Of a stretch of DNA of 64,000 nt, positions 1 through 11,768 are shown one piece after another (positions within the stretch are counted from its first letter, which is position 1; the number at the start of each line of letters is the position of its first letter). The DNA lies in the NCBI GenBank assembly GCA_037043235.1, contig JAWRVZ010000112.1, positions 806,001-870,000 on the forward strand, read 5' to 3'. The DNA comes from Rhodeus uyekii (lineage: Eukaryota > Chordata > Actinopteri > Cypriniformes > Acheilognathidae). A model generated the notes under the pieces. That model was not told the origin of the DNA. It made no database searches and saw only the letters and a program-made list of their open reading frames with translations. A program made the position numbers and the translations under genes.

Positions 1-285
1 AAATTAAACATCTCTTTTTATCATGACGGTATCATGTCCAATTAGGCAGCAAATTAACGCGTTTTATTTTTAAATGGCTTGTGCCTGATTAAACTTAAAC
101 TAAAAAAATGTTTATGGTTCGACGTTCTCTTGTTGAAATTATTATAAAACACGCATAGATGAGAGATTTATTTGCATTGCTATCAGAGGCCAATGCTAAT
201 GATTGGTGGTTGGATGGAAAGGAATAGACAGAGAATTGTGGATACAGCGTGTAGTGATGAAGTAAAGACAGCGTCTCGCTCACAG
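1..285 (+). other. foxp1 intron, 3' end
   Basis: AT-rich sequence ending in the acceptor CTCGCTCACAG just before the first visible foxp1 coding exon. No coding exon is seen in it. Confidence 0.8.
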
Positions 286-451
286 GCCTGATTCCTGCTG
301 AGCTCCAGCAGCTTTGGAAGGAGACCGCAGACGCACGGCAGGAGGAGAAGAGTAGAGGAGACAAGTCCCCCTCTCCTCCCAAAACTCAGATCCTCAACCA
401 CCACTCCAGCACCAACGGACACCATGTGCACCGACCCACCCGGAGAGACAG
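286..451 (+). CDS. foxp1: foxp1 exon: post-glutamine-rich linker
   Basis: 166-nt exon that opens with the last two bases of a split codon and ends in phase 2 before GTAACT. It encodes LIPAELQQLWKE, a block shared by FOXP1/2/4 just after the Q-rich region, followed by a Lys/Ser/Pro-rich stretch (KSRGDKSPSPPKTQ) and STNGHHVHRPTRRD. Human FOXP1 has a similar Ser-rich stretch and STNGQ here. This segment leads into the zinc finger encoded 3 kb downstream. Confidence 0.9.
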
Positions 452-3400
452 GTAACTCATCATTCAAACTGTTTTCTTTCTTCAGGCATTGTGTTATTGC
501 ATAAAAGCATATCATTTTTTTAACTTTGTGTTCATAAAACCATCTTAAATCAAATGTTCATGGTTTCCACAAAAATATTAAGCAGCACAACTGTTTTCAA
601 CATTGATAATAAGAAACATTTCTTGAGCAGCAAATCATATCGGAATGATTTCTGAAGGATCATGTGACTAAAGACTGGAGTAAAGATGCTGAAAATCATT
701 CATTTATGATGATATAATAGCATATATTAAAATATAAAACTGTTCTTTAAAGTATAATATTACTGTGGGTTTCGAATAAAAAGCCTTGGTGAGCATAAGA
801 GACTTAAAATCTTAAAAAATACATACAAACCATCTTACTGACTAACTTTTAAATGTTATATTGATGACAAAAAAAAAGAAGATCTTTAAATGACAATCTT
901 CTTATTACATTTATTTTTGGGACAATATTTTGTCCGACAAAAGTAGTTATTGTGACATCCCTAAAAGTGATTGTTTGTCTTGCTGAAATGTAACATTTGT
1001 ATTTGATGACCAGTTAAACCGGTCGAGTTGTGAGTTGCCTAATATGTTGTATTAGAAGTAAACTGTTGAAAGCAGGTGTCGGGTATTTTAAGAGTCATTC
1101 GTCTTCGTGAAAGATGTCAGTCTGTGTCAGCGGGTGCCCTGCAGGCCTTTCTGCAAACACCTCCGTCTTTATGTTTGCAGAGGTTCAAACCTGTTTTTCT
1201 ATAGGTTACAGTTGCTTGAACGCACTTGACTTGTCAGTCGAAAACTGTGACTGTGTGAACGTTACCTATATAATGCATTGCTGTTTGTTGACTGGTTTGA
1301 ACTTGTTTCTGCATTTGCAAATTGGGGTTAAGAACCAGCAACCCTCTGGTTCCCCAGTCTTAACCACCTCACCGCACTACCCCGTTAACAATAAACGCTC
1401 GGATTACAGTAGGTGCCATTGTGTCCTAGTGCTGCATTGATGTGGTCTGCAATGTCAGCAGAGCCCTCTTATGGCCCGCCTGTGATTGTTTGCATGATAT
1501 TGGTGGAGGGTGAGAGCTCAAGGACTGTGTGGTCAGTTTCATGTGTCATGTAAACTCCTGCCCGCCAGAGAGACGCCTGCAACTAAAACCTTAAGTGCAG
1601 CCACTGGCACCAGAGAACAAACCCTTCACCCCTTCCAGAAGACCGCAACATGCGGGCTGTGTCTATCCGTCTCTCCTTCTGGCTCACTGAGTGACATGCA
1701 CACACTCTCGCTCTGATGGAGTGAGGGATCAAATGTAATCAATCCTTTAAAATCTGTCCGTATAATACTGTAGCGTTCCCTCCCGAGTGTTTGACATTGG
1801 GCTGGGATCTCCATCTGCTAGAACAAACAGTTCATCGCACGCGTTTGTTTTATTGTGTCTGCTTGCTGGCTTATTTGATTGTTCAGTGTGTTATAAGGAT
1901 GGAAATAACAAAGTCTGTTTTAATTTGTCAAGTGTGAGTCATCTGCCCAGTTGGGGTTGTGTTCGAGCACTGGATGAGAAAATATGCCAGCCTTGGATGC
2001 TTTCTCTCTTTTCTTAGGTGTGAGGGACGGACTCCACTGGTAGAGACACACAGGCCTCTCTTAGATGAGAAAAGGAGAGGGTCATGGTCAAAGGACACAA
2101 CCTCTCTTGGTCACAAACAAATGAAGCATTTTTGGCATTTTTCAAAAGTTCAAAAATAAAGCGCCTTCTCAAACGCTCCTCTGTTCGATACAAAGTCCTA
2201 AACATGTCCTGCTACTCTCTCAGCTGGAGCTGAACTGAAGAATAGAGTTCTTTCTGTTACATTTCAACCCAAAATATAATTTGATAAAAAGTGATCTAGC
2301 GCATATATACATATAATCATATACATGATTTTGCGGCCTGAAATTACTGTATTTGCGGCGACACCTCATTTTGCAGCAATATTTTGCAATGGTAAATATT
2401 CCACAGACTAATGACTACGCTTACATGTATACACTAATAATGGGATGTCACTAAGGAGTATGGTCTAAATTTAGAATCAGCTAAATTGTTATATAAATCT
2501 AATTTATGTTTTTCACCATATAAATAATAACTGTTATATATTCAATAATAACATTGTAATTTTTGCTCAGTTTGGGGCTCTGGATAAAATTTCCCCTTCC
2601 GTATTCATACTTTATCACTATATGGGCCATAAAAGCATATTGTGACAAAATGCATATGCAGACTATTATATTATAAGGAAAAAAATACTGTTACAGTTAG
2701 AAAAAAGAAAAATATTGTTCACAGAGTGCCGAGTGCCTCTTTTACCCAGCATACAGCTATTGCTGATAAATTGAACCAGCTGATGAAAGAGATGCCACAC
2801 AGAGTGTGTGTGTGTGTGTTTCAGAGAGCATGCATGCTCTACAGCTGGAGCAGGATTGCGGTGGTTGACTGACGGAGTGACACATGCATTGCTGAAGCAA
2901 CTGCTTAAACAGAATTTTAGCAATTTCAAAGTGGGCTTTGGCTGAACACGTGTTGCAACATTTCACAACGCATCACCAAATACCTGACAATACACTGCGA
3001 AACATTCATCACAACGAAACGCATCAAAATATTCTAACTGACCGAAACTGAGCCTATTGCGTGAGAAAGACGCTCATCGGAGATCATGAATCTGCAGTAT
3101 CAGTTTCAGTCTCTCTCTAGCAGTTTGTTTTCCGAACCGCATCTCTGATCACATTCATATACTCCGGTTTCAGACCGTATGCAAACATTAAACCTTTGTT
3201 GAATGAACTGTTTAGTATAGAAATGAACACAAATACCTAAAAACATTTCCATTTTGAAGAACTGATGCAAAATTGAAAAACTGTGAGAGAAATAGCCCTG
3301 ACATCACTGATATCAGCAATATTGGCGATCAAGGACACGTGTGATTTGCATTATTAGGGATCATGAATGAAGCCAAGAGCCGTATGGGTCACAGTCACAC

Positions 3401-6400
3401 ACTGTACGGCAATGTCATTATCCAGAGCAAACTTGCTCAAGCAAGCTATTCTGTATTTATTGTCTGTCTTTGCTTCAGTTCTCAGGAGAGTCATTCCCAG
3501 AGCGCACATCCTCTTTACAGCCATGGCGTGTGCAAGTGGCCGGGCTGCGATGCCGTGTTCGGAGACTTCCAGTCATTCCTCAAGTGAGTCAACAGCTCTC
3601 ATCCTCCGTTTTATTATGCTGTTTGTCCTGTTAGCAGATCCACGAGGACCCGTGTGCGGCTGTAATCTAATGATCATTTCTGAGTGTGCTTTCATGTTTC
3701 CATCCCTTTTACTCTGTTGTTTACTTGTTTCTTGTTCTTTTTCCCTCCTTCCACCTCGTTCGCTTCTATATATGTATTTACCACCCATGTCTCTTTATTT
3801 TCTTTCCGTTTCCTCCTCTCTCTCTCTCGTTCCCCTGTGGCGGTGAGCCGTGGGGCCCCTCAGGGTTGAGCTCAGAGCACTGATAAACAGAGTACCCATG
3901 GTGATCCTGGCCATCCCTCCCAAAACAAACAACAGGAGGATGTTTATCTGTGCCCCTTCCACTGACCCTGACCCCTGCTCCTAGTCCGAGGCCCCGCCCC
4001 GTCTATTGCCACAACACTGCTTTTGTTCCTCGGCTCGGTCACAGTTCCACTACATAACAACATGTTTCTAACATCACACTGAGATTCACGTGCTCGACCC
4101 GAGAATAAGGTGTCATGCTCTTCAGAAATATGCCTTCGTCAATCACAAATACCATGAAAATTGCATTACTTTAGTATTTTCACCATGTAAAAATATCCCC
4201 CTCTCTTCATTTAATAGCAAATATATTACTGCTGTTTTTTGGTAATATAGATAATCAATCAAGAAGACCATTGAATGGATATATGTACTTATAGAGAAAT
4301 TACACTGTATGCAATTTAATTTAACTGTTAATATTTTGTTAGATGTTTAAGGAAGTTGTTTGGAGGAAAGCCTTGTACAGGTTTTCTTTGAATACAGCAC
4401 CCTCTATGTTTCAATGATAGTATTGCATCCTGAACAATCATGAAATCTTCTAAATGTATTGTTTTAATGAGTTGTTTAACTCATTCATATAGTGTCTTTG
4501 GGAGATTCATCATTGCTACATTTATGACACTTTCATTCACAAGTTTGGTGTTAGTGAGATTTTCCGTTCTGCAAGACTGTATTAAATTGATCAAAACTGA
4601 GAGTAATGACATTACTATTGTTATAAAATGCTGTTCTTTTAAATTAGTACTGTTATAACATTAATAATAATTTTATAAATGTTTCTTGATCCACAAATCA
4701 TCATATCAGAATCTGAAGGGTCATGTGACTGAAGACTGGAGTAATGATTCTGAAATCACAGCTTTGACAACAAAGTAATTAATTAAAATGGCATTTTAAA
4801 ATGTATTATAGTATTTTTAAGTTGGTTTTCTGTTTGAACTGTGTTTTGATTAAATAAATGCATTGGTAGTTAGCAGAAGAGACTTCTTTGAAAACAATCT
4901 TTCTAACCCAAAACTTATAAACACTTGGTGTACATGAATGATTTGCTCAACTGAATGTAATTACTCAATGATTGATTGTGTTCACAAATTAAACTACATT
5001 TATTTCCAGAGACAACTTTGACAAGTCGTGACAAGTTTATTTATATAGCAAATTTCATACACCGCGCAAGAGAAAAAAAATAAAAAGACTAAAGACTCAA
5101 TTTTAAAATCATTCTAAGAATGGCCCATGAAATAAATACATTTAGGAAAATAACACATCAGGACTAATTTAGTGTTATCGATGCACGTGTTAAAGCATTT
5201 GACCTGGTTGCATTGCTTAATCTATCCTGAACGTCTGCATGTCTCTGTTTTTCAGGCATTTGAACAGTGAACATGCTCTGGATGACAAGAGCACAGCGCA
5301 GTGCAGAGTTCAGATGCAGGTGGTTCAGCAGCTGGAGCTGCAGGTAAAGCTTTACAAACATTCTCCAGACCCAACTACCTTTTGACATGCTGATTAGACT
5401 CAAGAAATGTTTGTCTTCTGCTTTGCATGCAGTTGAAGATCCTGCTCTAATCTTGTTCCTGCTCTATATGTGTTGCATGTACACATGCAGCAATAATCCA
5501 CCAAGGGAGCGCTAGACAGAGCGCTCCAGGTTTATCAATGCTACATCTCTGTTGTGTTTGTGTTTGTCAAACAGCTCGCTAAAGACAAAGAACGTCTTCA
5601 GGCCATGATGGCCCACCTCCATGTCAAGTCTACTGAGCCCAAACCAGCCCCTCAGCCAGTACGTCACTGCGTTTACCACTTACTCTGTTTGATTAGAAAC
5701 ACGTTTCTGTCGTTCTGAAGATTGGGGAAAATAAACCTTGCTAATTTTGTTAGGTGAATCTGGTGTCCAACCTCACTCTTGCCAAGGCCGTTCCCAAGAC
5801 CACTCTCTCCATGAGCCTGTCCCAGAGCGCCACTGCCCCGTCTACACCCCTCACGTCACTCCCCCAGATGCCCTCCGTCATCATACCCACCAGCCTGCAC
5901 AGCATGGGACCCATCCGCAAACGCTACTCCGACAAGTACAACATGGCCATGGACCAAGGTGACTTCCGCTGTCAATGTCAATATTACTCTTACTGTAATC
6001 AGGGCTCTACAACAAGCATGGCCTGAAATCAGTCTAACTGTAATAATAATGATATAGTTTTGAAGTGTAACTGACGGAGCAGCACCTCTGGTCTGTGTCT
6101 CTTAGATATTGTGCAGAATAAGGAGTTCTACCTGAGTGCTGAGGTCAGGCCTCCATTTACATATGCAGCTTTGATCAGGCAGGTGAGAAACCGTCATTGC
6201 TGATGGGACGCCCATCCACCAGGCTCTCTGGACAACTCTAGTTTTATCTTTCATCAGCTGTTGTATGAGAGATTTGTGTTGATCTTTAAAAAAAGAATTG
6301 TTCCCTTTTTCACTTCTAGGCCATTTTGGAGTCTCCGGAAAAGCAGCTAACACTAAATGAAATCTACAACTGGTTCACTCGAACGTTTGCGTACTTCAGA

Positions 6401-8625
6401 CGCAATGCAGCAACATGGAAGGTAACTGAAAACATACCCTACAAAAATAGATCTCCGTTGATTTCCTGTGCCCTGGATCAGTTTGGTCATTTGTTCTGCA
6501 ATCTCAGAACGCAGTTCGCCACAACCTCAGTCTTCACAAGTGTTTTGTACGAGTGGAGAACGTGAAGGGGGCTGTTTGGACCGTGGACGAGCTGGAGTTT
6601 CAGAAGAGGCGGCCACAAAAGATCACGGGGTAAGTGCACATCTGATTGCGGAGCTTTTATTTGCACGGGTCATTGCCGCTAATGACGCTGATGTGTTTCT
6701 TCAGGTCACCTCTGGTGAAGAACATCCAGTCCAGTCTGGGTCAGAGTCCTGCCCTCTCCGCTCTGCAGGTATGAGTCATCACCGGAGAGTCATTACCGTT
6801 CAAAAGTGCTCTTATGCTCATCAAGCCTTTATTGATCAAAAATTCAGCTTCAAACAACTGTTCTATTATAATATATTGGATTCTTTGCTAAAAGAACAGC
6901 ATTTATTTGAAATGGATGTACCTTTTGTACCTTTATTTTATTTCAATTGAATTCATCCTTGCTGAATAAACATACTCAAATGTTACGGGCACAACACTTT
7001 TAAATAGTTGTATATTTAACTTGTTTGCGATTCCGGGATCTTAAAACATGTTTCTCCTCAGGCAGCGATGGTGGACAGCAGTCTGCCCCTATATGGCTCT
7101 GCGTCCATGGGAGCGTCCAGCCTGCGGGCCCTGAGCAGCGCACTGCACGAGGACCATGACGAGGGCTCCCGCAGCGACTCCAGCCTGGAGCTCTCTCCTC
7201 TGCCCACACTGTGAGTCCACTGGCCACTCGTCAGCTACTGGGTTACTGAAATTCAATTCCTTAATGTAATAATAAGGCCTTAATGAGCAGGAAAATGTCA
7301 TAAAATCCACTTTTTAAAATCACAAAAATGCAGTCTAATTGACACTAGTAAAGATTTAGATTAAATTTTTGCTCGTTGCTTTTTGAAACCAAAATTAGTC
7401 TAACACATAAATGTTATTTAACTTAAATATCACTTGACTTAACTTTAATAGGGTAAAACCAAAAAAATACTTGAAATGGGCGTTTATGATCATGTGGAAC
7501 GAGTGATTTTTTTTTTTTTATTACATTAAGGGGAATTTTTTTTGGTGTACGAGAATTGAGTTACGAGCTCTTGGAACGAATTAAACCCGTAAACCAAGGT
7601 ATTACTGTACATGAATTTTGTCATTTTAAAGGTTGCAAATTTATTTGGTTTCCTACAGTAGATTTCCATGCATACAAGGTTAAAAAACTTTAGTTTTCTC
7701 ATAATATACATTGCAGCATCACTTTGGTGGTTTTTGGTTCTTTTCCTCACATTGTCTGAAACGATTTGAAGTTAGGCTCAGTCTGTTGTGATTTGGTTGA
7801 TTATTTGACCATTGACAGAAATGAACCTAGCTAACCTAACCTAGCTTTAGAAATAAAGCTCCTATCCCCATACCTGGATTTCATCTGGATCCTAAACTGC
7901 CAAACAAACCTCATAACTCCTATCATGAATGAAGTGTCACGCACAGTTTGAAGCGTCTCTGCATGTTTGCAATGATAAGGTAAATAAAGGACAGCGTTTT
8001 CATTACTTAAGAAACACAGGCTATAAAGGCTAATGTGATTTTGTATTTAAAGAGCTAGAGAGAAGAGTTTTGTTTGCGGTGTCGTTGAAGCAAATCTACT
8101 GTTTTAAATATTCTGTTCCGAGCACTTCATGAGATTTTGGCCGACTGTATTCATCAACAAGAACACCTGAACACCCGTCTAGCCACAATAAACTTTATCA
8201 TCTGCAAGTTGATGAAAATGTATTTACTGCCTCAGATGCAGCTGTTCCAGTGACAGACAAAACACATCTGCTCGATGTTCATGAAATGTTATTGTTATCA
8301 CACGTCATGCAAGTGTCTGGCCCAATATAAAGCCACAATACCAACTTTAACGGTGTTTAATTATTAAAAAATTGACGTTTTTGTCCAAAAGCAACAAACA
8401 CCCTACCAGTTTCATTTGTGCTGAAGTTGAAGATCCTGGTTGACGTGAGCTGTGTGTGTTCACAGGCATCAGTCTCAAATTAAAGAGGAGCAGATGGAGG
8501 CCGAGGACTATAACGGCTCCATGTCTCCGGAGACAGAAGACCAGCACAGTCCAGACACCAACCACAACCCAGAGTTCACAGAAGAGCCGGGATTCTCCTC
8601 ATCACCTCACGCATTCCACTGCTGA
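286..8625 (+). CDS. foxp1: foxp1, forkhead box P1 transcription factor (3' part)
   Basis: Spliced gene, 5'-truncated by the window. Coding exons are 286-451, 3479-3583, 5256-5343, 5575-5658, 5754-5958, 6106-6182, 6320-6421, 6508-6629, 6705-6768, 7062-7210 and 8466-8625 (stop). Every intron is GT-AG and all phases join, giving about 439 codons. Seen in order: a conserved GLIPAELQQLWKE start, a C2H2 finger, a leucine zipper, a PVNLV motif, a forkhead domain and a C-terminal tail. FOXP proteins are nuclear, dimerising repressors. FOXP1 is favoured over FOXP2/FOXP4 by the zipper run (LELQLAKDKERLQAMM), the linker RKRYSDKYN and the tail motif LPLYGSASMG, all close to FOXP1 as I remember it. Teleosts carry two foxp1 copies; I cannot say which this is, though the drifted tail suggests the more derived one. 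The glutamine-rich N-terminus is missing because it lies upstream. Confidence 0.95.
452..3478 (+). other. foxp1 intron, 3.0 kb
   Basis: No exon recognised. A cyprinid-type dispersed repeat occupies about 541-790. The rest is AT-rich unique sequence. Short reading frames such as 1114-1440 show no domain and no splice support. Confidence 0.7.
541..790. repeat. Dispersed fish repeat, CATGTGACT/GACTGGAGTAA family
   Basis: Contains GATCATGTGACTAAAGACTGG and AAACATTTCTTGAGCAGCAAAT. The same blocks recur at 4520-4880, 36300-36780 and 41640-42010, and related ends occur at 6830-6975 and 20845-21055. I recognise this as a very common non-autonomous repeat in carp-family genomes but cannot give it a database name. 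Confidence 0.7.
3479..5343 (+). CDS. foxp1: foxp1 exons: C2H2 zinc finger and zipper start
   Basis: Exons 3479-3583 and 5256-5343. The first encodes HPLYSHGVCKWPGC followed by DFQSFLK; the second completes the finger with HLNSEH and continues to STAQCRVQMQVVQQLELQ. Ligands are Cys-X4-Cys and His-X4-His. The second-helix region reads DAVFGDFQ where human FOXP1, as I recall, has EAVCEDFQ. The exon 3479 start was chosen over a TCTCAG acceptor seven bases downstream because only 3479 keeps the phase. Confidence 0.93.
3584..5255 (+). other. foxp1 intron, 1.7 kb
   Basis: AT-rich intron. It holds a dispersed fish repeat at about 4520-4880 and a fragment at about 5029-5130 that starts ACAAGTTTATTTATATAGC, a sequence I associate with many fish repeats. 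Nothing else recognised. Confidence 0.65.
4520..4880. repeat. Dispersed fish repeat, same family as 541-790
   Basis: Contains GGGTCATGTGACTGAAGACT, GCAAGACTGTATTAAATTGATC and the flank AAATGCATTGGTAG. Matches the blocks seen at 36300-36780 in similar order. Confidence 0.65.
5575..5958 (+). CDS. foxp1: foxp1 exons: leucine zipper end, CtBP-type motif, linker
   Basis: Exons 5575-5658 (28 codons, LAKDKERLQAMMAHLHVK to PAPQP) and 5754-5958. They finish the zipper used for FOXP dimerisation. The next exon opens with PVNLV across the junction, matching the PLNLV CtBP-binding motif reported for FOXP1/FOXP2. A Ser/Thr/Pro-rich linker follows, ending in GPIRKRYSDKYN, a basic segment just before the forkhead. 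Confidence 0.92.
6106..6629 (+). CDS. foxp1: foxp1 exons: forkhead DNA-binding domain
   Basis: Exons 6106-6182, 6320-6421 and 6508-6629. They encode VRPPFTYAALIRQ, NEIYNWFTRTFAYFRRN, then NAVRHNLSLHKCFVRVENVK, WTVDE and the basic RRPQKI. Recognition helix NAVRHNLSLH is intact. Compared with the human sequence I remember, the differences are Ser to Ala in TYASLIRQ and Met to Thr in FTRMFAYF. The two introns inside the domain are only 137 and 86 bp. Confidence 0.96.
6705..8625 (+). CDS. foxp1: foxp1 exons: C-terminal tail and stop
   Basis: Exons 6705-6768, 7062-7210 and 8466-8625. They encode GSPLVKNIQSSLGQ, LPLYGSASMGASSLRALSSA, a Ser/Glu-rich stretch, and HQSQIKEEQMEAED, the last resembling the IKEE sumoylation-type site region of FOXP proteins. 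Stop is TGA at 8623-8625. The last 12 or so residues (EEPGFSSSPHAFHC) differ from the acidic end I expect in FOXP1. The reading frame is unbroken up to the stop. Confidence 0.9.
6830..6975. repeat. Dispersed fish repeat fragment
   Basis: Contains AAGAACAGCATTTATTTGAA and ATTCATCCTTGCTGAATAAA, the same end blocks seen in the repeat at 20845-21055. It lies in the short foxp1 intron between 6768 and 7062. Confidence 0.6.
7211..8465 (+). other. foxp1 last intron
   Basis: 1.26-kb intron. About 7500-7610 looks like the end of a mariner/Tigger-type DNA transposon (GGTGTACGAGAATTGAGTTA then CCAAGGTATTACTGTA). Otherwise unremarkable AT-rich sequence. Confidence 0.55.
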
Positions 8626-9619
8626 GATCCTCCAGGATCCATCGGCCTTCGTTGACAGCTGCAACCTTTCCTTTTGGGAACAACCCTTTATTTATTGTTT
8701 CTGTTGTATGCAATGGTTTGACCTCCTCACTGGTACTAAAGGGCTCCTCTGTGTTTGAAAAGGTCCCGGTCAGCCTGCAGAGGCGCTGTAGGCCACACGT
8801 CATCTTTGCTTTGTAAATTAAACACTACGGCACCTGAACTGAATAAACGCTTACCTTGAAGGGAAGATGGTTTCCCTGTCAACCGAGGAAAATTCACACC
8901 TATGAATTAAGCTGTCTGCTACAAGATTTATTTAGCTTTCCACAAAATCTGTTCACTGCAGCTGTGAATTTTATTGTAAATGCGAGTTTGAATCACCTCT
9001 GCCTCAATACTGTAGGGTTAGTTGCCATCAGGGCCATCGCGTAAGTTCGCAACCTTTTTATCGATGACCCTGGTTGCCGTCTCGGTAACGCGTGGCCTTA
9101 AATTTCGGGCTGCTTATTGGTAGAATGGAATATGAAATTGTGAATGTCTATCTTTTTTACCTCTTGTTTTTTCAAGATAAAAACAAAACCAAAGGGGAAC
9201 ATTTTATAACCAGCACTTGATGATGAATGTTTTTTCAATTGTAATTTTTGATTTGTGTGTACAGAAGGTTACTGTATTTCCATTATCCAAAACATTTACA
9301 CAAACAAAAAGCCTCGTTCACAACAGTCCCAGTCATTCGGTTACGAGTAACAAACCAAACATTTCATTTCTGAATTTGAGCAAGCAACTTTTTTTTTTGT
9401 TCTTTTTTTAGTTGAAAGAATCAACAGTTACCAAAGATTGTGAAAGATGTTGTGTACCCTGTTTACATTGTCCCTTTTGATATGGCCAAGACTAAGAAGA
9501 AATGATTATAGGCTGTTTAATGTCGCACTCGTCGGGACCTTTGAGCAGTTTGTAAACTGTAATTGTTTGATTTGACAGCTAGTAGTTGTACCACAGAGAA
9601 AAAGAAATGTTGACAAGGA

Positions 9620-9625
9620 AATAAA
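9620..9625 (+). terminator. Polyadenylation signal AATAAA (foxp1)
   Basis: Canonical hexamer in the foxp1 3' UTR. Use relative to the 9721/9740 signals is unknown. Confidence 0.5.
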
Positions 9626-9720
9626 GCATAATTGTTGACTGAATAACTTGTTACACTTGTCCAAAAGAAATAGATTACATCTATTTCAAATCACTTATTT
9701 CAGTTTGTTCAATACTTTTG

Positions 9721-9745
9721 AATAAATGGCCTTATGATTAATAAA
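9721..9745 (+). terminator. Paired polyadenylation signals (foxp1, distal)
   Basis: AATAAA at 9721-9726 and 9740-9745, followed by a T/G-rich element within 40 bases. Likely the main foxp1 3' end. Confidence 0.6.
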
Positions 9746-9872
9746 TTCTTGTATGAAAATGTGAAGTGTGTCTCTTTCTGTTCTGTTATTCTTATATACG
9801 TTCTCATAACACAATAGCACAAACCACAATAGGTCTAACAGTACACATTTTTAGGCAAGTATATGACACTAG

Positions 9873-11419
9873 ATGGGTGATTCTCACGAAAACATGGTTT
9901 TAAAAATGTCAAACATTAAAAAATCCTTGAATTAATAAAAAATTATTTCAGACATTTGAACCAAAGTATAAATTATTTGTGCACATTTAAAAAAATATTA
10001 ACTTACAGTTTAAGACATTTTTGAACAATTTCCAAAACAAGTCCTAAAAATTATCATTACCGCAACACTGACATCAATGTTATTAGAAAAGCTAATACAT
10101 TTTAACATTTTTTAAATTTTATTATTAGCAGTCATGCACAGTAATTTGAAATAATGTTTATTTTTTAAATTAACAGGATTTTTATTTTGAATGCTTTTTC
10201 TCATTACCGTAACACCTTCAACAATTTACAATAAATTTTTTTTAGAATATTTCAATGAAACCTGACCAATTTTTTAAATTATGTGATAAATCTGAAGGAA
10301 AATAATGTGTAGAGTCTGTTGATGTGTAGAGTCAAGTGTTAAAGTACAATTTGTCTTTTAATTAAATTAACATTTAAAGAACTGTTTTGGTAGTGATACA
10401 TTGGTTTTGGAAATGATGTTGATTATCTTGGTAATAAGTATCTAAGGTTTTGTTAAAATCATAAAATTTAATGTTGAACATAATCATGGATTCAAGTTTA
10501 AATGCGTTTAATTTTGTAGTGCAAAAATACATAAAATATTAAATATTACACACATGCGCAGAAGTAGTAAAAACAATAGAATAAAGATAAAAGAAATAAA
10601 GAGTCCTTCATGTTTTTCAGGTAGATCTAATGGTAGTTTCAGGAACAGGAATACAACCAAACTTAAATAACCAAATTCTTCATTGTTCATAATTTTGTAA
10701 TGCGTATAATTTATACAATTAATCAATTAATTTTGACTATGTATATTATTAGACATTAATGAAGTACATTTGGATAAAAAATTGTAAATCCTACAATTTT
10801 CAAAATGTAAATAACTACCTGTTTCGGTAATGATAATCAAAATGTTGCATACAGGTTTTAACAAGAGAATATTTTACTTTTATTGGAGAACTATAAAGAG
10901 ATCTTCTTAACTGGTAGCCATCTTGAAATAACTGACCTTGAAGTTCTCCATTCAAAATCAAACTTTATTTAAATTTGTTTAAATTCATTTAAACTTTATT
11001 AATAGGTCTTTTAACAGTCCTTAAAAAATGTTGCGGAGGATGAGAACACCAGTCATGGACACATAATTTTCCTACTTTTTTCATTATTAGTATTATACAT
11101 GAATATTCAGTAAATAATTCTTCAATTATCTGAAATAATCAAGTAAAGCATCCATAAATTTTTTCTGAATATTTTTTGTTTAATTTGTTTAAATTACAAC
11201 ATAACATATGTTCAGTCATAGTGAAGAACGCATTGCGGTAATGAGAATTTCAGTAGAAAATATAAAAATAATTAATTCCCTTGTTAAAATTATATATTGT
11301 TCAAGGTAGAGAACAGTATGGTCTTTTTTGTGATGCTTTTTTATTTCACTAAATAACATGTTTCATATTTTAAATCCTTAATGCCGTGGAGTTTTAATAG
11401 TTTCGTGAGAATCACCCAT
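9873..11419. mobile_element. Non-autonomous DNA transposon, 1.55 kb, with matching inverted ends
   Basis: Left end ATGGGTGATTCTCACGAAA (9873-9891) is the exact reverse complement of the right end at 11401-11419. The interior is about 75% AT, has no coding potential, and repeats short motifs such as ATTACCGYAACAC and GGTAATGA on both strands. Superfamily not determined: flanks show no clear target duplication. Confidence 0.8.
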
Positions 11420-11768
11420 ATGATCCCACTCAGTTCTTAGACAGACCTACTCTGAATCCATTAACATTACAAACTAATAGATTCAAACCTGTTCTGTGCC
11501 CACTCTCACATCAAAGTATGAAAAACACTTTCAACATGAACAAGCAAGTAATGCCTACACTCAATAACCATAACACTGGAAATAACGATTTAGACCAGGG
11601 GTCACCACAAAAGGTTTTTTTTTTTTTTGCTAATATTTTTTTTAAATCACACTCACAAATTAACTCCTCCCCTTCACATACATTCTGAAATCTTATAGGA
11701 TAACGCAAGTTGTCAACTGGCCAATTATCGTGCGATGCGGGTCGGGCTGACAGACAGTATAAAATATA

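Larger units (their letters stand above)
8626..9765 (+). other. foxp1: foxp1 3' UTR
   Basis: Sequence after the TGA. Candidate polyadenylation signals lie at 8842, 9620, 9721 and 9740; the last pair precedes a T/G-rich stretch (GTGAAGTGTGTCTCTTTCTG) typical of a downstream element. The end is therefore placed near 9765. The exact cleavage site is not determinable here. Confidence 0.65.

Noticed and set aside
286..8625. Assignment to FOXP2 or FOXP4
   Set aside because: Zipper, linker and tail motifs match FOXP1 best; FOXP4 has different zipper and C-terminal sequence, and FOXP2 differs in the zipper (LSKERERLQ).
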